64,000 bases of DNA from DATLWN01 sp963764315 (lineage in GTDB: Bacteria > Pseudomonadota > Zetaproteobacteria > Mariprofundales > Mariprofundaceae): contig CAVXSB010000008.1 of NCBI GenBank assembly GCA_963764315.1, positions 1 to 64,000 on the forward strand, written 5' to 3'. How positions within the stretch are numbered: the first letter of the stretch is position 1; every line of letters begins with the position of its first letter. A program made the position numbers and the translations under genes. Below the pieces are notes generated by a model, which worked only from the letters and a program-made list of their open reading frames with translations, had not been told where the DNA came from and did not search any database. This document shows, piece after piece, positions 56,362 through 64,000 of this stretch.

Positions 56362-57045
56362 ATGAATGTGGGTGTACTGTTGTTGGCAGCGGGGCAGGGT
56401 CGGCGCATGGGCGGCGATGTGCCCAAGCAGTATCAGATGGTCGAGGGCAAGCCATTGCTGCGATGGGCGCTGGAAAGCCTGGCTTTGGAGTCGCGCTTTT
56501 CTGTCGTGCAGCCGGTGATTGCCGAGGACGACCGTCGTTATGCCGAGGCGGTGGCGGGTCATGACCTCCCCTTTACGCTGCTTCCCGCCGTGACCGGTGG
56601 CAGGGAGCGCGCGGATTCGATGCGCAACGGCCTGGCCGCCCTGCCGGATGACGTGGCATGGGTGGCGGTGCACGATGCCGCCCGTCCCATCCCTTCCCCC
56701 GCCTTGCTGGGAGGGGTGCTGGATGCGGCCATGGCGCACGGCGCGGCAGTGCCGGGGCTGGCGGTGCACGACACCATCAAACAGGTCGATGCCGAGGGCA
56801 GGGTCATCGCCACGCTGGAGCGCGCCGCGCTCCGCGCGGTACAGACCCCGCAGGTGGCCAGGCGCGCCTGGTTCGAACAGGCGCTTGCCGCCATGCATAC
56901 CGGCATGGCATGGACCGACGACGCCTCGTTGCTGGAGGCGGCGGGATTCCCCGTCTATATCAGCGACGGGGAGGAGGAGAACCGGAAGATCACCACGGCC
57001 GAGGACATGGCATGGCTGTGCCGGCTGATGCAATCCCGGACCTAG
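56362..57045 (+). CDS. ispD: 2-C-methyl-D-erythritol 4-phosphate cytidylyltransferase
   Basis: Third step of the MEP isoprenoid pathway. The CTP-binding loop AAGQGRRMGGDVPKQY, the VHDAARP motif and the TDDASLLEAAG motif are intact in 227 residues. It precedes ispF by eight bases, as in most gammaproteobacteria, although ftsB is not in front of it here. Confidence 0.96.
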   Translation: MNVGVLLLAAGQGRRMGGDVPKQYQMVEGKPLLRWALESLALESRFSVVQPVIAEDDRRYAEAVAGHDLPFTLLPAVTGGRERADSMRNGLAALPDDVAWVAVHDAARPIPSPALLGGVLDAAMAHGAAVPGLAVHDTIKQVDAEGRVIATLERAALRAVQTPQVARRAWFEQALAAMHTGMAWTDDASLLEAAGFPVYISDGEEENRKITTAEDMAWLCRLMQSRT

Positions 57046-57053
57046 GAGGCGGC

Positions 57054-57530
57054 ATGGAATTTCGCGTTGGACATGGCTTCGATGTGCATGCCTTTGCCGA
57101 GGGCAGGCGACTGATGCTGGGCGGGGTGGAGATTCCCCACGACAAGGGGTTGGCCGGGCATTCCGATGCCGACGTGCTGATCCACGCCCTGTGCGATGCC
57201 ATTCTCGGGGCCGCGGGGCTGGGGGATATCGGCCGGCATTTTCCGGATACCGACGCGCGCTACCGGGGGGCGGACAGTTCGGAATTACTGCGTACTGTGC
57301 TCGAGAAGGCCGCTGCCGACGGTTGGCGGCTCGGAAACGCCGATGCCACGGTGGTGGCCCAGGTGCCGCGACTTTTCTCCTATATCGCCGGCATGCGCGA
57401 GCATCTGGCCGCGATCTGCGCCGTGGATGTGGCACAGCTGAACGTCAAGGCGACCACCAGCGAGCATCTCGGATCGATCGGCCGCAAGGAGGGCATCGCC
57501 GCGCATGCCGTCGCGCTGCTGATCCGATAA
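57054..57530 (+). CDS. ispF: 2-C-methyl-D-erythritol 2,4-cyclodiphosphate synthase
   Basis: Fifth step of the MEP pathway. Zinc-binding GHGFDVHAF, AGHSDADVLIHALCDA and GDIGRHFPDTD are present, with the C-terminal KATTSEHLGSIGRKEGIAAHA. 158 residues. AGGAGG precedes the ATG. Confidence 0.97.
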   Translation: MEFRVGHGFDVHAFAEGRRLMLGGVEIPHDKGLAGHSDADVLIHALCDAILGAAGLGDIGRHFPDTDARYRGADSSELLRTVLEKAAADGWRLGNADATVVAQVPRLFSYIAGMREHLAAICAVDVAQLNVKATTSEHLGSIGRKEGIAAHAVALLIR

Positions 57531-57542
57531 GTCCGGAAGCGG

Positions 57543-58433
57543 CTAGCGGGACAGCGAGGGTACGACCGCCAGCGTGAAGGCGCCGGCGTGTGCGGGAAGA
57601 TCATCCATAACCAGCATGAAGCCCCGGCTGCCTGCGGCTGCCACCGGCACGTCGTCCTGGGGTGGCGCCACCCAAGGTGTGTGGCGGATGGCGTCGACGG
57701 CAGGTGGCTGGGTAATGGGCAGGCTCACGCGCTTGACGACCTTGTCGGTATGTAGCGCATCATAGACGGTGACCTGGATGTACGGCGTCGCCAACTCGGC
57801 ATGCAGCCGGTTCTCCACCCTTCCCTCGATGACCAGAACGGTGCTGCCGTCATCCCGCTTCAGCCATTCGGCATGGATGCTGTCCGGGGGGATGCGCCAG
57901 TCTCTGGCGTGCACCGTGATCGGCATATGCAGGTTCAGCAGCATGCTGCGCAGCCACAGGTTGTCCGACCAGGATCGGTAGTTGTAGGAAAAGCCGGCGA
58001 TGGCGATGATCAGTACGACCCAGGACATCCAGGCCAGGATGCGCGGAGAGCGTCGCTCCGGAGCCGGCAGGTCGGCTTCGGATGCGCTGTCACCTTCTGT
58101 CTGCTCGTGCCGGAAGGCCTGCGGCACGATGAGCTCCTCCGGCATCTCCGGCCCCGGTATCCCCTCCATGTCGTCGTGGGCCAAGTGCTCGAGAAACAGC
58201 GGCGCTTTCTCATCGTGTCCGGATGCCTGTCCATCGGACCCGTCGTGTCCGGCATCGGGCCGGCGGGCATCGAACAGCCCCAGTTGCTCATCCGCCGGTG
58301 CCGGCGGCTGGCTATCATGCGCAGGCTCGCCGAGGCGGAACTCGCGGTGGCAGCGCGAACACAGAAAATCGACATCCGCTTCGACGGATGCCACCTCGTA
58401 AACGGCCTGGCAATGCGGGCAGGCGATGCGCAT
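57543..58433 (-). CDS. zinc-ribbon (MJ0042-type) and DUF3426 membrane protein
   Basis: A 296-residue protein: an N-terminal zinc ribbon (CPHCQAVYEV...CSRCHREFRLG), a long acidic spacer, one membrane segment (ILAWMSWVVLIIAIAGFSYNY) near residue 135, and a C-terminal DUF3426 beta domain. Function is unknown; in other gammaproteobacteria it lies near prmA. Start ATG 58433 places the first ribbon Cys at residue 5; ATG 58460 is the alternative. It is divergent from ftsE. Confidence 0.85.
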   Translation of the reverse strand: MRIACPHCQAVYEVASVEADVDFLCSRCHREFRLGEPAHDSQPPAPADEQLGLFDARRPDAGHDGSDGQASGHDEKAPLFLEHLAHDDMEGIPGPEMPEELIVPQAFRHEQTEGDSASEADLPAPERRSPRILAWMSWVVLIIAIAGFSYNYRSWSDNLWLRSMLLNLHMPITVHARDWRIPPDSIHAEWLKRDDGSTVLVIEGRVENRLHAELATPYIQVTVYDALHTDKVVKRVSLPITQPPAVDAIRHTPWVAPPQDDVPVAAAGSRGFMLVMDDLPAHAGAFTLAVVPSLSR

Positions 58434-58512
58434 GTGCACATGCTGAACGCTTGCATGCATCTTGTCAGCCTGCAGGTGACATCCAGCGGGCGGCTGGCTA
58501 CGTTTCACTCTC

Positions 58513-59214
58513 ATGAACGAAGTGCCGTTGCAGGTCGAGATGGAACAGCTGATGCTGAGGTATGCCACGGGCAAGGTGGCCTTGTCCGGCCTGTCCCTGC
58601 AGATACCCAAGGGGCAGTTCGTCTACCTGATCGGGGAAAGCGGGGCCGGAAAATCCTCGCTGATGCGCATGCTCTACGGCGCCGTGCGCCCGAGTTCGGG
58701 CATGCTGAAGGTGGAGCAGGCGGATATGCGCATCGCCCCGGAATCGCGGATACGCCAGTTGCGCCAGCGCATCGGCGTTATCTTCCAGGATCACAAGTTG
58801 TTGTTCGCGCGCACGGTGTTCGAAAACGTCGCCCTGCCGCTCAGGGTGCAGGGGTGGAAGACCGATCGCCTGGTGCCGCGCGTGCAGAAGGTACTGCAGT
58901 TCGTCGGACTCGGGGACCGGCTGTGGTCCTATCCCGAGGCCTTGTCGGGGGGAGAACAGCAGCGGGTGGCGATCGCCCGCGCCATGAGCGCCAATCCGCC
59001 GATGATCCTGGCCGATGAGCCGACGGGCAATCTCGATGCGGATACGGCCAGGCGGGTGCTCGATTACCTGATGGGACTCAATGCCATGGGCACAACCGTC
59101 ATCATGGCCACGCACGACCTGCAATTGCTGGATTCGCATCCCGGACGGGTGATCCGACTGCACCGGGGCGCGCTGGCCGCCGATTCGTATGCGGGAGAGG
59201 CTTATGTCGGCTGA
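58513..59214 (+). CDS. ftsE: cell division ATP-binding protein FtsE
   Basis: ABC-type ATPase that, with FtsX, controls peptidoglycan hydrolases at the septum. Walker A GESGAGKSSLM, signature LSGGEQQRVAIARA, Walker B MILADEPTGNLD. 233 residues. Overlaps ftsX by 11 bases. Confidence 0.96.
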   Translation: MNEVPLQVEMEQLMLRYATGKVALSGLSLQIPKGQFVYLIGESGAGKSSLMRMLYGAVRPSSGMLKVEQADMRIAPESRIRQLRQRIGVIFQDHKLLFARTVFENVALPLRVQGWKTDRLVPRVQKVLQFVGLGDRLWSYPEALSGGEQQRVAIARAMSANPPMILADEPTGNLDADTARRVLDYLMGLNAMGTTVIMATHDLQLLDSHPGRVIRLHRGALAADSYAGEAYVG

Positions 59215-60085
59215 TATCCCTGCCGGTATGAAGCCGAGGCTGCCCGGCGGCTTCAACCTGCCGCCCCTGGGCATGCACCAGTTCCTGGCCCTGGGCATCG
59301 TCGCCATCGCCCTGTGGGCGATGGGCATGATCGGGCTCGGCATGCAGATGGCCGGCCAATGGGTCGGCACCTGGCAGGACGAAATCCGTATCCATGTCTA
59401 CCTCGACCCCGGGGCGGCAGCCAAGCCCGAGGTCCTGCAACAGGCCCTGGTTGCGGTGCCCGGGGTCAAGGGCGTGGCGCTGATCACGCAGCAGCAGGCC
59501 CTGGACTGGATGCACCACTGGCTGCACGGCACCGGTGTCGACGATGAGACGCTGGCTCGTCGCCTGCCGGTCAGCTTTGCGGTGTCGATCGATGAGGATG
59601 CCGGCAAGTTCCTGTTCCGCGATATTCGGGACGTGGCTCAGAAGTTCGGAGCGAAGGTCAACGAGGAGGAGATCAGCCTGGCCAAGGCGCATGACTGGCT
59701 GCAAAGCCTGCACGGCCTGGCCTGGTTCATCGAGGGTGTGATGGCGCTGGCCATGGCCCTGATCATCGCCAACACGCTGCGCATCACCCTGATCGGGCGG
59801 GCGGAGGAACTGCACCTGATGCGCCTGATGGGGGCGAAGGAATGGTTCGTGCGCATGCCTTTCCTGCTCGAGGGGATGCTGATCGGCCTTTTGGCCGGCA
59901 CGCTGGCCTGGGCCATGCAATGGCCGCTGGTCTGGGCCCTGGGCAACTGGCTGCAGGCACTTTCCATGCAGCCGGCGCTGGCGGTGCTGCTGCCCGTGCT
60001 GATTCTGGGCGGCGCCCTGGTCGGCCTGCTCGGCGCCGGCATCGCCACCATGCGGCGTATCTCCCCGGATTTGGTCGATCACTGA
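59204..60085 (+). CDS. ftsX: cell division protein FtsX
   Basis: Membrane partner of FtsE with one membrane segment near residue 30, a periplasmic loop (residues 60-165), and three more segments (FIEGVMALAMALIIANTLRI; FLLEGMLIGLLAGTLAWAM; LAVLLPVLILGGALVGLLGAGIA). ATG 59204 follows GGGAGAGG and gives 293 residues; an in-frame ATG at 59189 is also possible. Confidence 0.94.
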   Translation: MSADIPAGMKPRLPGGFNLPPLGMHQFLALGIVAIALWAMGMIGLGMQMAGQWVGTWQDEIRIHVYLDPGAAAKPEVLQQALVAVPGVKGVALITQQQALDWMHHWLHGTGVDDETLARRLPVSFAVSIDEDAGKFLFRDIRDVAQKFGAKVNEEEISLAKAHDWLQSLHGLAWFIEGVMALAMALIIANTLRITLIGRAEELHLMRLMGAKEWFVRMPFLLEGMLIGLLAGTLAWAMQWPLVWALGNWLQALSMQPALAVLLPVLILGGALVGLLGAGIATMRRISPDLVDH

Positions 60086-60087
60086 GC

Positions 60088-60111
60088 CCCGCTTGATGCG
60101 GGACCTCTTTT
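60088..60111 (+). terminator. weak terminator after ftsX
   Basis: CCCGC, loop TTGAT, GCGGG, then a mixed stretch ending TTTT. Confidence 0.4.
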
Positions 60112-60120
60112 GCGATGGAC

Positions 60121-60147
60121 TTGGCACTCTGTTATATTGAGTGCTAA
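60121..60147 (+). promoter_or_regulatory. CIRCE operator (HrcA site) upstream of rpoH
   Basis: TTGGCACTC-N9-GAGTGCTAA, one mismatch to the CIRCE consensus TTAGCACTC-N9-GAGTGCTAA, ends 22 bases before the rpoH ATG. A TATATT inside the spacer and TAATTT overlapping the right arm are candidate -10 boxes, so HrcA binding should block transcription. Confidence 0.85.
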
Positions 60148-60169
60148 TTTCGGAATCGATGGAGGTGTG

Positions 60170-60988
60170 ATGATTGCTCCAACTGTGGACATGTCGAGCC
60201 TGAACCTGTTCTACCGCGATGTGCGCCGCATCGAGCGGCTGAGCGTGGATCAGGAGCAGGCGTTGGCGCGGCACTGGCAAGCAGAGCACGATCTCGATGC
60301 CGCCAAGCAGCTGGTTTGTGCCAACCTGTATGCGGTGGCGGGCATCGCCCGCGAATACCGCCACTTCGGGCTGCCCGAGATGGATCTGATCCAGGAGGGT
60401 ACGCTGGGCCTGATGCATGCGGTCAAGCGTTTCGACCCGGAGCGTGGCTTCCGCCTGATCACCTATGCCGCATGGTGGGTGCGCGCCGCCATCCACGATT
60501 TTATCCTGCGCTCGTGGAGCATCGTCAAGCTGGGAACGAGCAAGGTCCAGCGCAAGGTGTTCGCCGGCCTGAAGCAGGCCCGGACCGCCATTGCCGCCAT
60601 GGAGGGTCATGGCGCGGAGGAGGTGGCGGCCGATCTCGGCATCTCCGGCGAGCAATTCAAGGATGTGGCCAACGCCTATTTGCTGCGGGATATCTCCCTG
60701 GATGCGGATGTCGAGGGCCGTTCCATGGTGGCCACGCTGGAGGCGGAGGAACCGACGCCGGAGCAGGTGCTGATCGAGGCTGACTGGGCGCAATTCCGCC
60801 ATGCCCGGCTGCAGCAATCCCTGGCCGGCCTGGATGCACGCGAACGTCAGATTCTTACGCAGCGCCACATGGCCGATCAGCCCGCGACGCTCAAAGAGCT
60901 TGCCGAGCAGTTCGGCGTATCCATCGAGCGCGTGCGCCAGCTTGAGGCCAGGGGCCTGAAGCGCCTGCGCGAGGCACTGACCGACTAG
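60170..60988 (+). CDS. rpoH: RNA polymerase heat-shock sigma factor sigma32
   Basis: A 272-residue group 3 sigma factor. Region 2 includes DLIQEGTLGLMHAVKRFDPERGFRL and TYAAWWVRAAIHDFIL (in parts); the RpoH box QRKVFAGLKQ is characteristic; region 4 ends EQFGVSIERVRQLEARGLKRL. GGAGG precedes the ATG. It follows ftsX as in E. coli, but with a CIRCE operator in its leader. Confidence 0.96.
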   Translation: MIAPTVDMSSLNLFYRDVRRIERLSVDQEQALARHWQAEHDLDAAKQLVCANLYAVAGIAREYRHFGLPEMDLIQEGTLGLMHAVKRFDPERGFRLITYAAWWVRAAIHDFILRSWSIVKLGTSKVQRKVFAGLKQARTAIAAMEGHGAEEVAADLGISGEQFKDVANAYLLRDISLDADVEGRSMVATLEAEEPTPEQVLIEADWAQFRHARLQQSLAGLDARERQILTQRHMADQPATLKELAEQFGVSIERVRQLEARGLKRLREALTD

Positions 60989-61014
60989 GGCCGGGGCCAG
61001 GCTAACGCATTGAA

Positions 61015-63543
61015 TTAATGCAGCGTCCGGTCCAGGGCGCTGCGAATACTCTGACTGAGCTGGGTGGCCGACCAGGGCTTTTTCAGCACGACGACCTCGT
61101 CCTGGCGCGGGGCGATTTCCAGTCGCTGTTTCAGGTCATGGCTGGTGATGAAGATGACGCGCAGGTCTTCATGCGTGCGGTGCAGCCGCTCATAGGCGCG
61201 TGCGCCACCCAGCCTGGGCATCACCAGATCCATGAGGACCAGCTTGATGTCATCCGCGTTGCGGTTGAACACCTTGATCGCCTCCATGCCGTCCGATGCC
61301 GTCAGTACCCGGTAGTCCAGAGCCTCCAGGATGTGGCGGGTGATCTCGCGAATCTGGGGGTCGTCATCGACGACGAGCAGGGTTTCTCCCCGACCGGTCA
61401 CCGGCGATTCCGTGTCGCTTGTGACTGGCGGTTGCAGCTCCAGATGCGGTTGCAGCGGTAGGTAGATGCGGAATGCCGTACCGGTTTCCGGCGCCGATTC
61501 GACATCGATCAGGCCGCCATGCGATGTGATCGTGCCGTAGACCATGGCCAGTCCCAACCCCGTGCCGCTGCCGATCTCCTTGGTGGTGAAGAAGGGTTCG
61601 AAGATGCGCGTCTTGATGGCGTCGGGGATGCCGCAGCCATTATCCTCGATGCTGATGCGCGCAAAATGCCGGGTGGTGGTGCTGTGCCGACGGCGGAATT
61701 CCGGGGAGGCATCGAAGGGCTCCAGAGTCAGCGTGATGCGCGGGTTCTCCACCCCGGCGACCGCATCCCGGGCATTGTTGAGCAGGTTGACGATCATCTG
61801 CTGTAGCTGCGTGTCGTCGCCGCGGACCGGCAGTTCCCGTTCGCAGAAAATGCCGCGATAGGCGATGTTGTCCGGGATGCTGAGTTCATACAGGCGGCTG
61901 GTCTCCTGCATGAACCGACCGAGGTCCATGGGCATGATCTCCACCGCATCCTTGCGCGCGAAGGTCAGCAGTTGCTGCACCATCCTTGAGGCGCTGAAGG
62001 CGAGCTTCTCCGACAGGTCCAGTTTCTCGGTGACTTCCGGCAGATGCTGGGTTTGTTGCCTAGCCAGGAACAGGTTCCCGGTGACGCCGGCCAGCACGTT
62101 ATTGAAATCGTGGGCGATGCCGCCGACGAGGGTGCCGATGGCCTCCATCTTTTGCGCCTGCCTCAGCCTTTCCTCCAGTTCGACATGCTCGGTGATGTCT
62201 TGCTGGGTGCCGACGAAATGGCTCATGCGCCCGTCATCATCGATGACGGGCGCGAAGGACATGAGCATGGAGGCTTTCTGCCCATCCTTGCGGCGGCTGG
62301 TCAGTTCCTTCTGCCAGACCTTGCCTGCCCGGACGGTTTTCCACATCTCCCGGTACAGGGATGCCTGTTGACGGCCGTTGCTCATCTTCAGCACATGCAG
62401 ATCTTTGCCCCAGACCTCCTCCGGGGTGTACCCGGTGATGGCGGTAAAGGCGGGATTGGTATATTCGATCAGGCCATCGTGACCGGTGATGATGACGGAT
62501 TCGCCGGCCTGCTCCAGCGCCCGGGACAGTGTGCGCAGTCTGTCCTCGGCCTGTTTGCGCTCGGTGATGTCGCGTACGATGCTGAGCACGGCCTTTTGAC
62601 CGCGGAAATCAATCAATTGGGCGTTGACCTCGACCGGCATCAGACTCCCGTCCTTGCGCATGTGCTCGGACTCGAAGGACAGACTGCCGAGCTCCCGCAT
62701 TCTCCTGAGCCGGGTCTGCCTGCTGGCAGCAAGTTTGGGGGATAGCAGGTGGGCGATGTCCATGCCCAGAATCTCCTGCCTTTGGTATCCCAGGCGCGTG
62801 TAGGCCACCGGGTTGGTGTTGAGGATGGTCCCCTCCGGATCGACGATGAGGATGGCGTCGTTGGCCATCTCAAATAGGTGGCGGTACTGGTCCTCGGCCT
62901 GCTTCAATGCCTGTTCCCTTTGTTGTGCCTCCAGGCCGAGGCGGATGTTGTCGATGACATTGCGGTGGAACATGCCGGCGGCGGCGGAGATCATGGTCAG
63001 AAACAGGGCACCCAGGCCTGACATCACCAGGGGCAGCGTTTGCCCATCTATGGCCAGGCGCACGGTCATGGGAAGCAATGTCAGGATCAGGAAGGCCTGC
63101 AGGATGCCGCGGTAGGAGGACAGGGTGACGCTCGCCCCGGCGCTCATGCCGACAAGGATGATGGCGAGCATGGCCTGATATGCGAATGCCGGTTCCGGGA
63201 AAAGGGCGATGCTGCCCCACAGGATGCCTGCCGCCAGGGCACCGTATCGAAAGCGGTTCTCCGAGATGGCGATGGCATCGGCCTGACTCCGGTAGGAGAG
63301 GGTGTGCATATAGCGCACGGCGGACAGCAGCAGGATCAGGGACAGCCAGATGAGCAGCATCGCATGCGGCGCCTGCCTGTGCCAAAGCAGGGCGACGATG
63401 GCCAGCGCGTTCACCACCGTGGCCAGCAGCGCCAGCGGCAGGTGACCATAGGCGAGTCTGACCTGTTCGGCGCGGATCAGGGCGGGTAGCGCGGTCGAGA
63501 TCGGCCCCGTCTGTGGCTCGTTGATTGCCGCGGATTCGTTCAC
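61015..63543 (-). CDS. hybrid sensor histidine kinase with two PAS domains and receiver
   Basis: An 842-residue membrane sensor: about six membrane segments (residues 35-200), PAS domain 1 (HLFEMANDAILIVDPEGTIL), PAS domain 2 (VIITGHDGLIEYTNPAF) with PAC motifs, a dimerisation domain with the phospho-acceptor His in GGIAHDFNNVLAG, an HATPase domain (DNGCGIP, GSGTGLGLAMVYG), and a C-terminal receiver with phospho-Asp in LVLMDLVMP. GTG 63543 agrees with the promoter position; TTG 63582 would lie at the transcription start. The signal and target are unknown and no response regulator is adjacent. Confidence 0.88.
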   Translation of the reverse strand: MNESAAINEPQTGPISTALPALIRAEQVRLAYGHLPLALLATVVNALAIVALLWHRQAPHAMLLIWLSLILLLSAVRYMHTLSYRSQADAIAISENRFRYGALAAGILWGSIALFPEPAFAYQAMLAIILVGMSAGASVTLSSYRGILQAFLILTLLPMTVRLAIDGQTLPLVMSGLGALFLTMISAAAGMFHRNVIDNIRLGLEAQQREQALKQAEDQYRHLFEMANDAILIVDPEGTILNTNPVAYTRLGYQRQEILGMDIAHLLSPKLAASRQTRLRRMRELGSLSFESEHMRKDGSLMPVEVNAQLIDFRGQKAVLSIVRDITERKQAEDRLRTLSRALEQAGESVIITGHDGLIEYTNPAFTAITGYTPEEVWGKDLHVLKMSNGRQQASLYREMWKTVRAGKVWQKELTSRRKDGQKASMLMSFAPVIDDDGRMSHFVGTQQDITEHVELEERLRQAQKMEAIGTLVGGIAHDFNNVLAGVTGNLFLARQQTQHLPEVTEKLDLSEKLAFSASRMVQQLLTFARKDAVEIMPMDLGRFMQETSRLYELSIPDNIAYRGIFCERELPVRGDDTQLQQMIVNLLNNARDAVAGVENPRITLTLEPFDASPEFRRRHSTTTRHFARISIEDNGCGIPDAIKTRIFEPFFTTKEIGSGTGLGLAMVYGTITSHGGLIDVESAPETGTAFRIYLPLQPHLELQPPVTSDTESPVTGRGETLLVVDDDPQIREITRHILEALDYRVLTASDGMEAIKVFNRNADDIKLVLMDLVMPRLGGARAYERLHRTHEDLRVIFITSHDLKQRLEIAPRQDEVVVLKKPWSATQLSQSIRSALDRTLH

Positions 63544-63585
63544 TTCTCTCTCGCTCCTCGGTTCCGGCCATACTGGCCCCAAAGG

Positions 63586-63615
63586 TAAATATGCCTGAAT
63601 CCGTCATCGCGGCAA
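63586..63615 (-). promoter_or_regulatory. promoter of the hybrid sensor kinase
   Basis: On the minus strand, TTGCCG (63615-63610) and TATTTA (63591-63586) are 18 bases apart, placing the transcription start near 63579. Confidence 0.45.
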
Positions 63616-63682
63616 TACCGAGACTTTCCTTTGCCCAGGCGAGCCTCCATCATTGCCGTACTTTTCGTATTGGAGGCAAGCG

Positions 63683-64000
63683 GTGTCCGTCGGCAGTGAT
63701 CGTTATGAGGCGCAGGCAATCGAGCGCAAGTGGCAGCAGCATTGGGAAGAGGGGGCCGCCAACCGAGCCTCGGACGATCCGGCCGATGCCCGTGAGACCT
63801 TCTACTGCCTGGTCATGTTCCCCTATCCGTCCGGTAATCTGCACATGGGGCATGTGCGCAATTACTGCCTGGGCGATGCCATGGCCCGCTACAAGCGCAT
63901 GCAGGGCTTCAACGTACTGCATCCGATGGGCTGGGATGCCTTCGGCCTGCCGGCCGAGAACGCCGCCATCAAGCACGGCCTGCCGCCGGCCGAATGGACC
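63683..64000 (+). CDS. leuS: leucyl-tRNA synthetase (5' part)
   Basis: The first 106 codons of leuS. YEAQAIERKWQQHWEEG, FYCLVMFPYPSGNLHMGHVRNY with the HIGH-type signature HMGH, and HPMGWDAFGLPAENAAIKHG (in parts) are unmistakable. It starts at GTG with GGAGG six bases upstream and continues beyond the window. Confidence 0.96.
   Translation, partial: MSVGSDRYEAQAIERKWQQHWEEGAANRASDDPADARETFYCLVMFPYPSGNLHMGHVRNYCLGDAMARYKRMQGFNVLHPMGWDAFGLPAENAAIKHGLPPAEWT

Overview
The window is a dense, high-GC bacterial chromosome segment. Gene content (clpP-clpX-lon-hup, tRNA arrays, ftsEX-rpoH, purF-cvpA, ispDF, gatCAB, UbiA for ubiquinone) fits a gammaproteobacterium. Four c-type cytochromes, a full sulfate-assimilation set with an Fe-S APS reductase, and class I fructose-bisphosphatase suggest a respiratory, possibly sulfur-related or autotrophic lineage (Ectothiorhodospiraceae/Acidithiobacillales-like). 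That placement is inference; I cannot name the genus.

Layout. 1-4152 (minus): a tightly coupled housekeeping operon bcp-coaBC-dut-rrf2-rsmC-rsuA. 4225-9439 (plus): ispH, then an unusual coupled cassette of PLP decarboxylase, ATP-grasp ligase and a second fold-type-I PLP enzyme. 9488-12425: DUF389 membrane protein, small Lys-rich protein, PsiE-like protein, and a YcgR/PilZ protein of lower GC. 12658-22688: purB, gatCAB with an AsmA-like protein, three c-type cytochromes, a monooxygenase-fold protein and a glycine-zipper lipoprotein. 22797-24566: an AT-rich island with a diguanylate cyclase and an HNH-like orphan gene, the latter bracketed by imperfect inverted repeats. 24633-29700 (minus): lipase, purF, cvpA, radA and a cytochrome c with a His-rich repeat tail.

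29953-44020 (plus) is the most interesting part. A sigma70-type promoter and a SAM-I riboswitch with terminator precede a long run: threonine-synthase-like PLP enzyme, MoaD/ThiS-like sulfur carrier, NIL-domain protein, cysteine-synthase-like enzyme, MoeB-like activator (frameshifted), siroheme sulfite reductase continuing across a frameshift into a TusA-containing tail, a radical-SAM/SLC13-transporter fusion, then cysH, cysD, cysN, ubiA and hemC. It reads as sulfate uptake, activation, reduction to sulfide, loading of sulfide on a carrier protein, and transfer to amino acids, with the head of the unit switched off by SAM. This suggests protein-thiocarboxylate-dependent homocysteine and/or cysteine synthesis. 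Two intergenic stacks of different hairpins lie inside the unit.

44104-51203 holds seven tRNA genes around tig-clpP-clpX-lon-hup. 51306-64000 holds an orphan motB, fbp, a family-4 uracil-DNA glycosylase, CorC/YpjD-type membrane proteins, ispDF, a zinc-ribbon/DUF3426 protein, ftsEX, rpoH under a CIRCE operator, a hybrid sensor kinase and the start of leuS. No CRISPR array, rRNA or recognisable transposase was seen.
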